NCBI RefSeq assembly: GCF_012932145.1
Contig: NZ_MWOK01000020.1
Coordinates: 1-56,229 of the forward strand
Length of the DNA stretch: 56,229 bases
Source of the DNA: Acidovorax sp. SRB_14
GTDB taxonomy: Bacteria > Pseudomonadota > Gammaproteobacteria > Burkholderiales > Burkholderiaceae_C
Direction of reading: 5' to 3'
In this document: positions 45,596 through 54,920 of the stretch, piece after piece
How positions within the stretch are numbered: the first letter of the stretch is position 1
Layout of the letters: every line of letters starts with the position of its first letter
Program-made: the position numbers and the translations under genes
The notes under the pieces: generated by a model
What the model was told of the DNA's origin: nothing
Database searches by the model: none
The model's input: the letters and a program-made list of their open reading frames with translations, nothing else

Positions 45596-46006
45596 GTGCG
45601 CAAACCACCGATCATTCTGTCGTCGCTGGACATGGACCGGATTGAAGCCCTGCTGGCGGCCATCCCGGCCAGTGCCCTGGCCGGCAAGGCCGAACTGCAG
45701 GCCGAACTCGATCGCGCCGATGTGCTGCCCCCCGAACAGGTGCCGCCGACCGTGGTCACCATGAATTCCACCGTCAAGTTCTCCATCGTCGAAACCGGCA
45801 AGGAGTTCTGCCTGACGCTGGTGTACCCCCGCGACATGGACGGCAGCGCCGACCGCATCTCGATCTTCGCCCCCGTGGGCGGCGCGCTGCTCGGCCTGTC
45901 CGTGGGCGACGAGCTGGCCTGGCCCGGCCCCGGCGGCAAGGCCATGACGGTGCGCGTGACCGAAGTCATCTACCAGCCCGAACGCGCGGGCGAGCTGCAC
46001 CGCTGA
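45596..46006 (+). CDS. rnk: Nucleoside diphosphate kinase regulator (Rnk family)
   Basis: A 136-residue protein with a coiled N terminus and a C-terminal GreA/GreB-like FKBP-type domain. Such Rnk proteins bind RNA polymerase but lack the Gre acidic tip. VVTMNSTVKF, TLVYPRDMD and APVGGALLGLSVGDE are characteristic. GTG 45596 follows GAGG at 8 nt spacing and gives the usual N terminus (RKPPIILSSLDMDRIE). The frame is open far upstream only because it shadows eptA. A small membrane protein gene starts 23 bp later. Confidence 0.88.
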   Translation: MRKPPIILSSLDMDRIEALLAAIPASALAGKAELQAELDRADVLPPEQVPPTVVTMNSTVKFSIVETGKEFCLTLVYPRDMDGSADRISIFAPVGGALLGLSVGDELAWPGPGGKAMTVRVTEVIYQPERAGELHR

Positions 46007-46029
46007 ACGCAAGCACCCGAGGCGCCACC

Positions 46030-46962
46030 GTGCCCTGCCCTGCCCCGCACCGCACAGCTGCGCCGGCCGGGCATGACCTTTTGCCTGTTCAGGCGCCTGA
46101 CCCCACCGATTCCCCGCCCGCGCCCGAGGCGCCCCGGCGCAGCGCCTTCCAGCGGCGCAAGGACCGTGCACCCGACTGGTTTGGCGCGTTCCTGGCGGGC
46201 AACAGCCGGGAAAAAACCCGCCTGAGCCGCGACATGGCGACCCTCAAGGGCTCGGTCGTGTGGCTAGTGCGCCAGCGGCGCAAAGGCCACTGGAGCGCGC
46301 ACGAACGCGCCCACCTGCGCGAGGCCATGCGCACTGCCTCCTCCGTGAGCCCCTACCTGCTGATCTGGGTGGTTCCGGGCTCGATGGTGCTGCTGCCGTT
46401 TCTGGCGTGGTTCATGGACCGCCGGCGCCGGGAGCGCACACCGCCCGACGCGCCCGAAAACGGCCTGCGGACCCGCGGTGGCCGCACACGTCACGGAAAA
46501 TTGTCGGCCAGCGCCACCAGCACGCCCGTGCCGACGAGGCCAGCCTGCCAGCGCAGCGCCAGCGTCCACGACGGCACACGGCGCTCCACCTGCTCGTACA
46601 GCTGCCGCCCTGCGACCAGCGACAGCCCGAACGCCAGCAGCATGCCGGCGGCATTCCAGGTCGGGGACTGCGGCCACAGCTGGCCCACCACCGCATTGAC
46701 CACCAGGCACACCGGAAAGTGCACCAGGAACATCGAGTACGACATCTGCCCGAGCCGCTGCAGCGCTGCCATGCCGGGCCAGGCCGGCACCGCCGGGGAG
46801 CGCATCACCCCGACCAGCCCCAGCGCCACGGCCCAGGCCACGGCAATGCGCAGCCGAAAGTCGAGTGCCAGCGCCAGCGCACCCAGCACCGCCATGACCG
46901 CCAGCCACCGGGTGGCGCGGGGCGCGCGCACGGCCCAGAACGCCAGCACGCCCAGGCCATAG
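46030..46962 (+). CDS. LETM1-like small membrane protein with anomalous antisense C-terminal extension
   Basis: Residues 1-145 form a plausible gene. A Pro-rich leader precedes RKDRAPDWFGAFLAGNSREK, a basic helical region and one membrane helix (SPYLLIWVVPGSMVLLPFLA) followed by MDRRRRER, resembling the LETM1-like membrane segment. GTG 46030 has GAGG 7 nt upstream and is 23 bp after rnk. From about residue 155 to the stop at 46960-46962, the frame lies opposite the acyltransferase gene and becomes Ser/Thr/Ala/Arg-rich, as expected of an antisense shadow. I believe the functional protein is about 140-150 residues; the original stop has been lost, or the extension is real and unusual. Confidence 0.5.
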   Translation: MPCPAPHRTAAPAGHDLLPVQAPDPTDSPPAPEAPRRSAFQRRKDRAPDWFGAFLAGNSREKTRLSRDMATLKGSVVWLVRQRRKGHWSAHERAHLREAMRTASSVSPYLLIWVVPGSMVLLPFLAWFMDRRRRERTPPDAPENGLRTRGGRTRHGKLSASATSTPVPTRPACQRSASVHDGTRRSTCSYSCRPATSDSPNASSMPAAFQVGDCGHSWPTTALTTRHTGKCTRNIEYDICPSRCSAAMPGQAGTAGERITPTSPSATAQATAMRSRKSSASASAPSTAMTASHRVARGARTAQNASTPRP

Positions 46963-47606
46963 GAGCCGAAAAAATACACGCCCCACATGTCCAGGCCGCT
47001 GTCGCGGTTGAAGCCCCACAGCGAAGCCGCCGTGGCCAGCACCACCAGGGCCTGCGCCCACCGCACCCTGCGCCGGGGCGCCAGCCCGGGCACGCTGCGC
47101 ACGGCTGCGAACAGCAGGCAGGTCAGCGCGAAGAGCTGGAAGTCGATCGCCACATACCAGGCGCCGGCCGACAAGGCCTCCTCGCCCACGATGTCCTGCA
47201 GCAGCAAGGCATTGGCCAGCAGCTGCGGCAGGCTCGGCTCGCCCGGCACGCTGGCGTCGTCGAGCCAGGGGCGCACCAGCGCGGCGGCCAGCACGGCCAG
47301 CACCAGGGCCGCGGCGTAGGGCACGACCAAGCGCACAAAGCGCCGCGTGACCAGCACAGAGGCGCTGTCGAACCGCGCCACGCCCAGGGGCGCCAGGCTC
47401 GCAGCGGCCAAATAGCCGCCCAGCACCAGGAACACCTGCACGGCCATGCGACCATAGTCGTAAAGCCAGGCCACCGCCCCCGGCCACAGCGGCTGGGCGA
47501 TGTCGGACATGGGTCCGTAAAACGCGAGGTGGTGCCAGACGATGGCGGCACAGGCCAACCCCTTGAACGCATCGATCAAAGGGTTGCGGGAGGCTGAAGG
47601 GTGCAT
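46491..47606 (-). CDS. Acyltransferase family 3 membrane protein
   Basis: A 371-residue inner-membrane acyltransferase of the type that O-acetylates or acylates surface sugars. The N-terminal NPLIDAFKGLACAAIVWHHL contains the catalytic-type His in the WHHL motif of this family. About ten helices follow, and the late motif MSYSMFLVHFPV is conserved. ATG 47606. Upstream lies the AT-rich control region of the proV operon, in which this gene presumably also has its promoter. Confidence 0.87.
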   Translation of the reverse strand: MHPSASRNPLIDAFKGLACAAIVWHHLAFYGPMSDIAQPLWPGAVAWLYDYGRMAVQVFLVLGGYLAAASLAPLGVARFDSASVLVTRRFVRLVVPYAAALVLAVLAAALVRPWLDDASVPGEPSLPQLLANALLLQDIVGEEALSAGAWYVAIDFQLFALTCLLFAAVRSVPGLAPRRRVRWAQALVVLATAASLWGFNRDSGLDMWGVYFFGSYGLGVLAFWAVRAPRATRWLAVMAVLGALALALDFRLRIAVAWAVALGLVGVMRSPAVPAWPGMAALQRLGQMSYSMFLVHFPVCLVVNAVVGQLWPQSPTWNAAGMLLAFGLSLVAGRQLYEQVERRVPSWTLALRWQAGLVGTGVLVALADNFP

Positions 47607-47805
47607 GGGCAGTGGCAGGGGCGGTGCAGCGGCACAAGACCGCAAACCCCAAAAGACCGTGCGGCCGAAGCCGCACAAGCTCCATTAAGTGGCAGACCCG
47701 CGTTTCGGTTGACAAGCTTGCACGTTATTGACAAAAAAACACGTACTTTGGTGCAGCACCTGCTGTGCAACGCGCGCGTATAGCAAATTTTGAAAAACCA
47801 TTTTT

Positions 47806-47834
47806 TTGACTCAAACACCTTAAATTTTTATACT
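47806..47834 (+). promoter_or_regulatory. Sigma-70 promoter of the proVWX-type operon
   Basis: TTGACT (47806-47811) and TATACT (47829-47834) with an ideal 17-bp spacer, inside a markedly AT-rich stretch (about 47700-47850). Transcription would start near 47841. Confidence 0.7.
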
Positions 47835-47840
47835 TTCTGT

Positions 47841-48172
47841 GTGTTTTACAACCTTCAATACAGGTAATCGGCGTTTCCCTTGCGGAAATCGCCCTTCGGG
47901 CCCCGCGCCCACCTCCGGCCGATGCTTCGGCCCTGATGCCCCGGCAGCGTGCAGGCTTTGCCCGCTGTCCGCGTGATTCAAGAGTCCTCTGCCCAGACCT
48001 CTTTTGAAGCGCACGACGGGCACCGCATGGCTTCGCCGCCCTGCAGGTGCCTGCTGGTCACACACCCGTGTCCAATTTTTTTCGTTCCGCGTGCATCCGC
48101 ACCACCGGGCGTGGCCGCCGCATCGGATTTTCCGCTGCAGCGCCGCACCCCCAACCGAGGAGACCTGCCCCC
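47841..48172 (+). other. Long untranslated leader of the proV operon
   Basis: About 330 nt without a credible gene separate the predicted transcription start from the GTG of proV. It contains a perfect GGCCGA-TGCT-TCGGCC hairpin (near 47917-47932) and further GC-rich inverted repeats, but no riboswitch class I can recognise and no T-tract terminator. Confidence 0.4.
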
Positions 48173-49444
48173 GTGGCCAAACAAATCACCATCGAACATG
48201 TGTTCAAGGTTTTCGGCGATGCGCCCCAGGACGCCCTGCAGCTGGTGCGCCAAGGCGTCAGCAAGCAGGACATCCTCGCGCGCACCGGCCAGTCGATCGG
48301 CGTCTTCAACGCGAGCTTCACCATCGCCGCCGGCGAGATCTTTGTCGTCATGGGCCTGTCGGGCTCGGGCAAGTCCACGCTGGTGCGCATGCTCAACCGC
48401 CTGATCGAGCCGACGGCCGGGCGCATCCTGGTCGACGGCACGGACATCAACCAGCTGTCCGACGCGCAGATGCGCGCGCTGCGGCGCAAGGACATCAGCA
48501 TGGTGTTCCAGTCGTTTGCGCTGATGCCGCACCTGACTGTGCTCGACAACACCGCGCTGGGCCTGGAGCTGGCCGGCGTCGGCCGCGCCGAGCGCCACCA
48601 CCAGGCCGCGCAGGCGCTGGCCCAGGTCGGGCTGGAGGGCTGGGGCGCCAGCTACCCCGACGAGCTCTCGGGCGGCATGCAGCAGCGCGTGGGCCTGGCG
48701 CGGGCGCTGGCATCCGACCCGTCGATCCTGCTGATGGACGAAGCGTTCTCGGCGCTCGACCCCATCATCCGCACCGAAATGCAGAGCGAGCTGATGCGCC
48801 TGCAAGAGGTCAAGCGCCGCACCATCGTCTTCATCTCGCACGACCTCGACGAGGCCATGCGCATCGGCGACCACATCGCCATCATGAAAGACGGCCATGT
48901 GGTGCAGGTCGGCACGCCCGACGAGATCTTGCGCAACCCCGCCAACGACTACGTGCGCAGCTTCGTGCGCGGCGTCGATGCCGCCGCGGTGTTCAAGGCA
49001 GCCGACATCGCGCGCAAGGCGTTCACCGTGGTTTCCGAGCGCAGTGACCGCGGCTGCCGCGCCGCGCTGCAGCTGCTCGAAGAGCACGACCGCGACTATG
49101 CCTACGTGGTCAGCCCGCGCCAGCAGTACCTGGGCATGGTCTCGGCCGACTCGCTGCGCGCCGCGCTGCACGGCCATGTCGGCCCGCTGGGCCTGCAGCA
49201 CGCCTACCTGCCCGGCGTGCAGACCATCGCGGCCGACGCGCTGGTCGCCGGGCTGTTTGGCCAGGTCGCGCATGCGCCGCACGCGGTGCCGGTCGTCGAC
49301 GACAGCGGGCGCTTTTGCGGCGCCATCAGCAAGACCACGCTGCTGCGCTTTCTCGACCGCGACACGCCGCCGATCGAGGCCAGCGCCGCCCTCCCTCTCC
49401 TGCCTGCCGCCGTGCCCGAGACCGCCGGCGCCGCGGCCCACTGA
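48173..49444 (+). CDS. proV: Glycine betaine/proline-type ABC transporter ATP-binding protein
   Basis: The 423-residue ATPase of a compatible-solute importer. It has Walker [10 protein letters not shown] (61-69), the Q-loop, signature LSGGMQQR, Walker [14 protein letters not shown] and an H-loop HD. The N-terminal insertion [19 protein letters not shown] before the ATPase core is typical of ProV rather than generic ABC proteins. Residues 280-405 form tandem CBS-type domains that sense ionic strength in relatives. GTG 48173 follows GAGGAG. It is the first gene of proV-proW-proX1 and probably proX2. Confidence 0.92.
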   Translation: MAKQITIEHVFKVFGDAPQDALQLVRQGVSKQDILARTGQSIGVFNASFTIAAGEIFVVMGLSGSGKSTLVRMLNRLIEPTAGRILVDGTDINQLSDAQMRALRRKDISMVFQSFALMPHLTVLDNTALGLELAGVGRAERHHQAAQALAQVGLEGWGASYPDELSGGMQQRVGLARALASDPSILLMDEAFSALDPIIRTEMQSELMRLQEVKRRTIVFISHDLDEAMRIGDHIAIMKDGHVVQVGTPDEILRNPANDYVRSFVRGVDAAAVFKAADIARKAFTVVSERSDRGCRAALQLLEEHDRDYAYVVSPRQQYLGMVSADSLRAALHGHVGPLGLQHAYLPGVQTIAADALVAGLFGQVAHAPHAVPVVDDSGRFCGAISKTTLLRFLDRDTPPIEASAALPLLPAAVPETAGAAAH

Positions 49445-49459
49445 CCCGAGAGTTTGAGC

Positions 49460-50731
49460 ATGAACGAATCCCTTGCCACGGTCGACCAGACGGCCCCCGC
49501 CGGCACCGCCACCGCCTTGCCGCCGCCGACCGACACCAACCCCTGGGCCAGCCAGACTGAGATGGCGGCCGAGCCATCGCCGTGGGACGCGAGCGCCCCC
49601 ACGCCGATGGCAGACACGCCCAACGACCCCTGGGCGGCGCTGTCGCCCACCGAGGGCGACGCCGACGCCGGCAGCGACTGGCTGGACGCGCCCGCCGCGG
49701 GCCTGGACGCCATGGGCGCGGCCGATGCGGCCAGTGACGGCTTTGCGCTGCACCAGTTGTGGGACGGCTCGCTGCCCATCGAGTCCTGGATCAACCAGGG
49801 CCTTGACTGGGTGGTGCAGCATTTCCGCCCCTTCTTCCAGACCGTGCGCGGCCCGATCGACAGCACTTTGACCGGTGTCGAGGGGCTGCTGCAGAGCGTG
49901 CCCTCGCTCGCGATGGTTGCGCTGCTGGGCCTGCTGGCCTGGCAGTTCGCCGGCCGGGCGCTGGCCGTCGGCACCGTGGTGTCGCTGCTGCTCGTGGCCA
50001 TGCTGGGCATCTGGTCCGAGGCCATGGTCACGCTGTCGCTGGTGCTCACTTCGCTGGTGTTCTGCCTTGCGATCGGCCTGCCGCTGGGCATTTTCCTGGC
50101 CAGCAGCGACCGCGCCCAGCGCTGGATGCGCCCGCTGCTCGATGCCATGCAGACCACGCCGGCCTTCGTCTACCTGGTGCCCGTGGTGATGCTGTTTGGC
50201 ATTGGCAACGTGCCCGGCGTGATCGTGACCATCGTCTTCGCGCTGCCGCCGCTGGTGCGCCTGACCAACCTGGGCATCCGCCAGGTGCGCCCCGACCTGA
50301 TCGAGGCGGCGCGCGCCTATGGCGCCTCGCCCTGGCAAATGCTGGTGAAGGTGCAGCTGCCGCTGGCCATGCCGTCCATCATGGCTGGCGTGAACCAGGC
50401 GCTGATGCTGTCGCTGTCGATGGTCGTGATCGCCTCGATGATCGCCGTCGGCGGCCTGGGCCAGATGGTGCTGCGCGGCATCGGCCGCCTCGACATGGGG
50501 CTGGCCACCGTCGGCGGCCTGGGCATCGTGCTGCTGGCCATCACGCTCGACCGCATCACGCAGTCGCTGGGCCAGCCGCGCCGCGGCGTGCGCCACTGGT
50601 GGCACACCGGGCCCACGGGCCTGGTGCTGCGCAGCCTGCGCCGGCGCGTGCCGCGCGCGGCCGACGCCTCTGCCGCAGCCTCCAAGGGCCAGCCCGACGC
50701 CGCGGCGCAGCTGGCCTCCCAGCCGCAGTGA
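49460..50731 (+). CDS. proW: Glycine betaine/proline-type ABC transporter permease
   Basis: A 423-residue permease. The first 100 residues are an Asp/Ala/Pro-rich hydrophilic tail like, but longer than, that of E. coli ProW, then a helix pair and the BPD permease core. The ATP-binding-protein contact loop is [25 protein letters not shown] (G-x3-P). Six to seven helices are evident. The C terminus is basic and Ala-rich. It begins 15 bp after proV. Confidence 0.91.
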   Translation: MNESLATVDQTAPAGTATALPPPTDTNPWASQTEMAAEPSPWDASAPTPMADTPNDPWAALSPTEGDADAGSDWLDAPAAGLDAMGAADAASDGFALHQLWDGSLPIESWINQGLDWVVQHFRPFFQTVRGPIDSTLTGVEGLLQSVPSLAMVALLGLLAWQFAGRALAVGTVVSLLLVAMLGIWSEAMVTLSLVLTSLVFCLAIGLPLGIFLASSDRAQRWMRPLLDAMQTTPAFVYLVPVVMLFGIGNVPGVIVTIVFALPPLVRLTNLGIRQVRPDLIEAARAYGASPWQMLVKVQLPLAMPSIMAGVNQALMLSLSMVVIASMIAVGGLGQMVLRGIGRLDMGLATVGGLGIVLLAITLDRITQSLGQPRRGVRHWWHTGPTGLVLRSLRRRVPRAADASAAASKGQPDAAAQLASQPQ

Positions 50732-50781
50732 CGCGCTGCAGCGTCCGCCCGTTTTTCCGCAATCGAAAGGAGACCCTCCCG

Positions 50782-51795
50782 ATGAACATTTCCCGCGCGC
50801 TCGCACGCACCATCCTGTCCACCGGCCTGCTCGCCTGGGGGCTGGCCGCCCCGGCCGCCGCCGCCGACCTGCCCGGCAAGGGCATCACCGTGCAGCCGAT
50901 CAAGAGTTCAGTGGCCGAAGAACTGTTCCAGTCGCTGCTGGTGTCCCGCGCGCTTGAAAAGCTCGGCTATACCGTCAAGCCCGCGCAGGAGATCGAGTAC
51001 GCGACCGGCCACCTGTCGCTGGCCAACGGCGACGCGACCTTCCTGGCCAACCACTGGGACCCGCTGCATGTCGCGTTCTTCGAGAACGCCGGCGGCGACG
51101 CCAAGATCTGGCGCAACAGCACCTATGTCAACAACTCGCTGCAGGGCTACCTGATCGACAAGAAGACGGCCGACCAGTACAAGATCACGAACCTCTCGCA
51201 GCTCTCGGACCCGAAGATCGCCGCACTGTTCGACACCAACGGCGACGGCAAGGCCGACCTGACCGGCTGCAACCCCGGCTGGGGCTGCGAACTGGCGATC
51301 GAGCACCACCTCGACGCCTACCAGCTGCGCGGCAGCATCACGCACAATCAAGGCAGCTACGCGGCGCTGATGGCCGACACGATGGCGCGCTACAAGCAGG
51401 GCAAGCCGATCCTCTATTACACCTGGACGCCCTACTGGATCAGCAACGTGCTGCGCCCCGGCAAGGAGGCGGTGTTTCTGCAGGTGCCGTTCTCGGCCCA
51501 GGTGGGCAACCCCTCCAAGACCAGCACCAAGATGGCCGACGGCCGCGACTACGGCTTCATCGTCAACGTGCAGCGCATCGTGGCCAGCAAAGCGTTCACC
51601 GACAAGAACCCCGCCGCCGCCAAGCTGTTCGAGCTGATGAAGCTGCCCGTGGCCGACATCAACGCGCAGAACCAGCGCATGAACAGCGGCGAGAACAAGC
51701 AAAAGGACGTGGAGCGCCACGTGGACGGCTGGATCAAGGCCCACCAGAAGACGTTCGACGGCTGGGTCGCGCAGGCCCTGGCCGCCGCCAAGTAA
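50782..51795 (+). CDS. proX: Glycine betaine-type substrate-binding protein, copy 1
   Basis: A 337-residue periplasmic ligand-binding protein with a Sec signal peptide cut after about residue 27 (before ADLPGKG). The three Trp of the E. coli ProX aromatic cage are represented by NHWDP, NPGWGCE and YYTWTPYW, and the paired Cys that brace the ligand loop are in [10 protein letters not shown]. Glycine betaine or proline betaine is therefore the likely ligand. ATG 50782 follows AAAGGAGA. It is 50 bp after proW. Confidence 0.9.
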   Translation: MNISRALARTILSTGLLAWGLAAPAAAADLPGKGITVQPIKSSVAEELFQSLLVSRALEKLGYTVKPAQEIEYATGHLSLANGDATFLANHWDPLHVAFFENAGGDAKIWRNSTYVNNSLQGYLIDKKTADQYKITNLSQLSDPKIAALFDTNGDGKADLTGCNPGWGCELAIEHHLDAYQLRGSITHNQGSYAALMADTMARYKQGKPILYYTWTPYWISNVLRPGKEAVFLQVPFSAQVGNPSKTSTKMADGRDYGFIVNVQRIVASKAFTDKNPAAAKLFELMKLPVADINAQNQRMNSGENKQKDVERHVDGWIKAHQKTFDGWVAQALAAAK

Positions 51796-51801
51796 CAGCC
51801 C

Positions 51802-51849
51802 CATCGGCCCCAGGCGCTCACCGATAGGGCGCCATCAGCTATTTGAAAG
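51802..51849 (+). repeat. Dispersed two-hairpin element, copy 8
   Basis: CATCGGCCCCAGGCGCTCAC ... GGGCGCCATCAGCTATTTGAAA aligns along its whole length with the other copies. Its distal hairpin is extended into the terminator listed next. It lies between the two binding-protein genes. Confidence 0.7.
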
Positions 51850-51868
51850 ATAGCTGATGGCGCCTTTT
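51828..51868 (+). terminator. Intrinsic terminator between proX paralogues
   Basis: Perfect 15-bp stem GGCGCCATCAGCTAT / ATAGCTGATGGCGCC with a 7-nt loop, then TTTT. The stem is built from the 3' half of a dispersed element. It may limit expression of the second proX or require its own promoter. Confidence 0.8.
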
Positions 51869-51920
51869 CGATGCGCCCCGGCGGCCCGTTTCCCTCTCTT
51901 CGCACGCAAAGGAACCCCGC

Positions 51921-52931
51921 ATGATGAACACCCGCCATTTCGCCTCCACCCTGCTCGCCGCCGGCCTGCTGGCCTTGGGCCTGGCAGCGCACGCCGCCGC
52001 CGATCTGCCCGGCAAGGGCGTGAAGGTGCAGCCGCTGCAAAGCGCGCTGACCGAGGAAACCTTCCAGACGCTCCTGGTCAGCCGCGCGCTCGAGAAGCTC
52101 GGCTACGACGTGCAGCCGATCAAGGAAGTCGCCTACCCGACGGCCCACCTGGCCGTGGCCAACGGCGACGCCACCTTCATCGCCAACCACTGGAACCCGC
52201 ACCACTCCGAGTTCTACAAGACCGCCGGCGGCGACGCCAAGCTCTCGCGCCGCGGCGTTTACTCGGCCGGCGCCGCCCAGGGCTACCTGATCGACAAGAA
52301 AACCGCCGACCAGTACAAGATCACCCACCTGAGCCAGCTCACCGACCCGAAGCTGGCCCAACTCTTTGACAGCACCGGCGACGGCAAGGCCGACCTGATC
52401 GGCGCCAGCGCCGGCTGGGGCGGCGAAGCCGTGATCGAGCACCACCTCACCACCTTCAAGCTGCGCGACACCGTGACCTACACGCAGGGCAACTACCCGG
52501 CGCTGATTTCCAATACCGTGGCGCGCTTCAAGGCCGGCAAACCGGTGCTCTACTACGCGTGGACGCCCTACTGGCTGAGCAACGTGCTGCGCCCGGGCAA
52601 GGAAGTCGTCTGGCTCGAAGTGCCTTTCTCGGCCATGCCAGGGCTGCAGGCGGGCACGGACACGCGTCTGCCCAATGGCAAGAACTACGGTTTTCCGCTG
52701 AACAACGAGTACATCGTGGCCAACAAGGCCTTCGTCGAAAAGAACCCGGCCGCCGCCAAGCTGTTCGAAGTCATGGAACTGCCGATTGGCGACATCAGCC
52801 GCCAAAACCGGCGCCTGCGGGACGGCGAGAACCGCCAGCAGGACATCGAGCGCCACACCGACAGCTGGATCAAGGCGCACCAGAAAACCTTTGACGGCTG
52901 GATCGCGCAGGCCATGGCGGCCGCGAAATAA
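51921..52931 (+). CDS. Glycine betaine-type substrate-binding protein, copy 2
   Basis: A 336-residue paralogue of the preceding gene, about 60% identical by eye over the whole mature protein. It has a signal peptide (cut after about residue 26) and the same ADLPGKG mature N terminus. The cage Trp residues are kept ([20 protein letters not shown]) but both loop Cys are replaced (GASAGWGGE), and neighbouring residues differ. It probably feeds the same permease with a different ligand or affinity. A ribosome site (AAGGAA) precedes ATG 51921. Confidence 0.88.
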   Translation: MMNTRHFASTLLAAGLLALGLAAHAAADLPGKGVKVQPLQSALTEETFQTLLVSRALEKLGYDVQPIKEVAYPTAHLAVANGDATFIANHWNPHHSEFYKTAGGDAKLSRRGVYSAGAAQGYLIDKKTADQYKITHLSQLTDPKLAQLFDSTGDGKADLIGASAGWGGEAVIEHHLTTFKLRDTVTYTQGNYPALISNTVARFKAGKPVLYYAWTPYWLSNVLRPGKEVVWLEVPFSAMPGLQAGTDTRLPNGKNYGFPLNNEYIVANKAFVEKNPAAAKLFEVMELPIGDISRQNRRLRDGENRQQDIERHTDSWIKAHQKTFDGWIAQAMAAAK

Positions 52932-52936
52932 GAGCC

Positions 52937-52985
52937 AAATTGGCCTCTATCGCTTATCCAGCAAGCGCTGACAGCTAGCATTCCA
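52937..52985 (+). repeat. Dispersed two-hairpin element, copy 9
   Basis: AAATTGGCCTCTATCGCTT, ATCCAG, CAAGCGCTGACAGCTAGC; nearly identical in plan to copy 7. It begins 6 bp after the stop of the second proX and is followed by a terminator. The gap 52932-53274 otherwise holds no gene that I can see. Confidence 0.85.
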
Positions 52986-52996
52986 GTAGCACTAAG

Positions 52997-53037
52997 AAAA
53001 GCCACTGAACACGTTCCCGTGTGCCAGTGGCTTTTTT
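52997..53037 (+). terminator. Intrinsic terminator of the pro operon
   Basis: AAAAGCCACTG / CAGTGGCTTTT outer stem with an inner ACACG/CGTGT stem and TTCC loop, followed by a T-run to 53037. Confidence 0.92.
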
Positions 53038-53274
53038 ATGCAGCACAACTGCGGCGCCTGAGTACACCGCTGCATCGCGCTCAAACAGGCGACAAAGAAT
53101 CATTTAAGTGGAAAGACTGCTTGCGGCCACAAGCTGCCGTGGGTGAGAGGCAGCTTTCGGAAACGGAAGCCGCAGACGTCCCGGAAAGCGAGACTCAGCG
53201 CGCATCGCGCCGATAGTCTGGTGCTCGGCAGTGCTCTCACGGTACTCTTCGGAATATCCATTGAGGAGCGAACC

Positions 53275-54501
53275 ATGCACTTGCCGAAGTTCGGACCCAT
53301 CCCTTGGTTGCTCCTCGGTGCTACGCCCGTGGCAGCGCAGATCAATGCCGGAACTCTGCCCCCCACCCCATCGCCTCCGTTCCAGCTCACGAAGGTCGCG
53401 CAGTTCGATCTGCCATGGCGCATTGCCTTCCTGCCGGACGGACGCATGCTGATCACCGAGAAAATCGGCAAGCTCTTCCTCGCGACCCCATCTGGGCAAA
53501 AGCTGGAAGTCACTGGCGTGCCGCCGGTGCTGTACGAAAATCAGAACGGCCTGCTCGGCGTCTACTTGGCCCCGTCCTATTCGAACGATGGGGCGATCTA
53601 CCTGACCTATTCGGAACCCGGGCAGATCCCGGGCACCTCGAGCCTGGCGCTCGCCCGCGCGACGCTCAAGATCGGCACAGGCACCGCCGCGCTGGAGGGC
53701 CTGCAGGTCATCTGGCGCGACCCGATCAAGGGCAAGGGGGGCCAGGTCGGCGCTGCCGTGGCCTTTTCGCCGGACCAGAGGTTTCTCTTCCTCACGGCCG
53801 GCGATCGGCAGCGCTTCACCCCCGCCCAAGACCCGAACCAACCGGCCGGCAAGATTCTGCGACTGACCCTGGACGGCAACCCCGCTCCCGGCAACCCCAT
53901 GGAGGGCAAGACCGGTGCACGGTCGATTGCGGTGATTGATCCGCCAAGAGATACGCAGGCGGCCAAGCGCGCGCCGGTTGTGCGCATCTATCTCTTTGAC
54001 GGCGCCAATCTGACGCCGTCCGAGACATGGACCACGGGGCATCGCACACCCTACGGCCTCGCGTTCGCACCGGATGGCCGCCTTTGGGAACTCGAGCATG
54101 GGCCGCGCGGCGGCGACGAGCTCAACCTGATCGAGCCGGGCAAGAACTATGGTTGGCCGCTTGTCTCCTATGCGGTGAACTACGACGGCGTGCCCATCGC
54201 GAGCCCCGACACGCGCCCCGACCTCGTCAAGCCCGTGATCTACTGGACGCCGGTTTTCGCGCCGGGCAACCTGATGTTCTACAGCGGTGCGATGTTTCCG
54301 ACGTGGAAGGGCTCAGCATTCGCGAGCGGCCTCGTCAGCCGCGCCCTGCACCGGATCGAAGTGCACGGTGCGATCGCGACACCGGCCGAGCACTGGACGG
54401 TCGGCTTTCGCGTGCGCGACGTCGCGCAGGCGCCGAATGGTGCGTTGTGGTTGATCGAGGACGACCGCGAGGGCGGCCTGTATCGGCTCACGCCGAAGTA
54501 A
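53275..54501 (+). CDS. PQQ-dependent sugar dehydrogenase-like protein (GSDH/YliI family)
   Basis: A 408-residue exported six-bladed beta-propeller of the soluble glucose dehydrogenase/aldose sugar dehydrogenase family. A signal peptide ends after PVAAQ (about residue 22). Family segments include FLPDGRMLITEKIGKL, ENQNGLLGVYLAPSY, TAGDR, GHRTPYGLAFAPDGRLWELEHGPRGGDELN and KNYGWPLVSY, where relatives bind PQQ and calcium. ATG 53275 follows TGAGGAG. Base composition and codon choice (TTC/CTC mixed with A/T-ending codons) look slightly less extreme than in the neighbours, and with the nearby IS this could indicate transfer. Confidence 0.87.
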   Translation: MHLPKFGPIPWLLLGATPVAAQINAGTLPPTPSPPFQLTKVAQFDLPWRIAFLPDGRMLITEKIGKLFLATPSGQKLEVTGVPPVLYENQNGLLGVYLAPSYSNDGAIYLTYSEPGQIPGTSSLALARATLKIGTGTAALEGLQVIWRDPIKGKGGQVGAAVAFSPDQRFLFLTAGDRQRFTPAQDPNQPAGKILRLTLDGNPAPGNPMEGKTGARSIAVIDPPRDTQAAKRAPVVRIYLFDGANLTPSETWTTGHRTPYGLAFAPDGRLWELEHGPRGGDELNLIEPGKNYGWPLVSYAVNYDGVPIASPDTRPDLVKPVIYWTPVFAPGNLMFYSGAMFPTWKGSAFASGLVSRALHRIEVHGAIATPAEHWTVGFRVRDVAQAPNGALWLIEDDREGGLYRLTPK

Positions 54502-54635
54502 CCACGTCGAGGTCATTTCGATGCGTGGAGCACCGCCTGCGCTCGGGGTCTGGCGCTGGCACCGCTACCGCCAGCGAAATCGGTACGGCATTTGAGCACC
54601 TCGGCGCCAGCGCCAAGGATGTGTTTGGCGGGCGC

Positions 54636-54761
54636 TTACTGTCCGCCAGTTGCGTTTTTCTTCTTCTTCCCTTGGTCGTAATGCCACTTGATGGCGAAGA
54701 ACATGCACGTGCCGAACACGAGCACCTTGAACGTAAAGAAGACTATAGGGACCCAATCCAT
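54636..54761 (-). CDS. 41-residue single-helix membrane microprotein
   Basis: A short gene on the minus strand: MDWVPIVFFTFKVLVFGTCM, then FFAIKWHYDQGKKKKNATGG and a final Gln. One membrane helix (residues 4-25) is followed by a Lys-rich cytoplasmic tail, obeying the positive-inside rule. AGGAAA lies about 8 nt before the ATG (54759-54761), and the stop is TAA. Similar tiny proteins seem familiar from other Burkholderiales but I cannot name a family. It converges with the sugar dehydrogenase gene and is flanked on its 5' side by the IS element, which may have separated it from its promoter. Confidence 0.6.
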   Translation of the reverse strand: MDWVPIVFFTFKVLVFGTCMFFAIKWHYDQGKKKKNATGGQ

Positions 54762-54844
54762 CTTTGAATATTTCCTGGCTATTGCTTGACACTACCTATC
54801 GTGATCGTAGCAATCCAGGGGGTAGGTAGCCCTGGACATTTTGT

Positions 54845-54860
54845 CTCACTGATCAGTGAG
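54845..54860. repeat. 16-bp perfect palindrome at the IS left junction
   Basis: CTCACTGATCAGTGAG, formed by 12 bp of flanking DNA plus the first four bases (TGAG) of the element. It may mark a palindromic target or be created by the insertion. Confidence 0.5.
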
Positions 54861-54920
54861 CTGGCCCCTTGAATGACAGGACACGGTCTATCGCTTATCT
54901 TTAAAGATAGGAGTAGGACT

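Noticed and set aside
47841-48172. Known riboswitch ahead of proV
   Set aside because: Hairpins are present but I could not match the conserved core of any riboswitch class.
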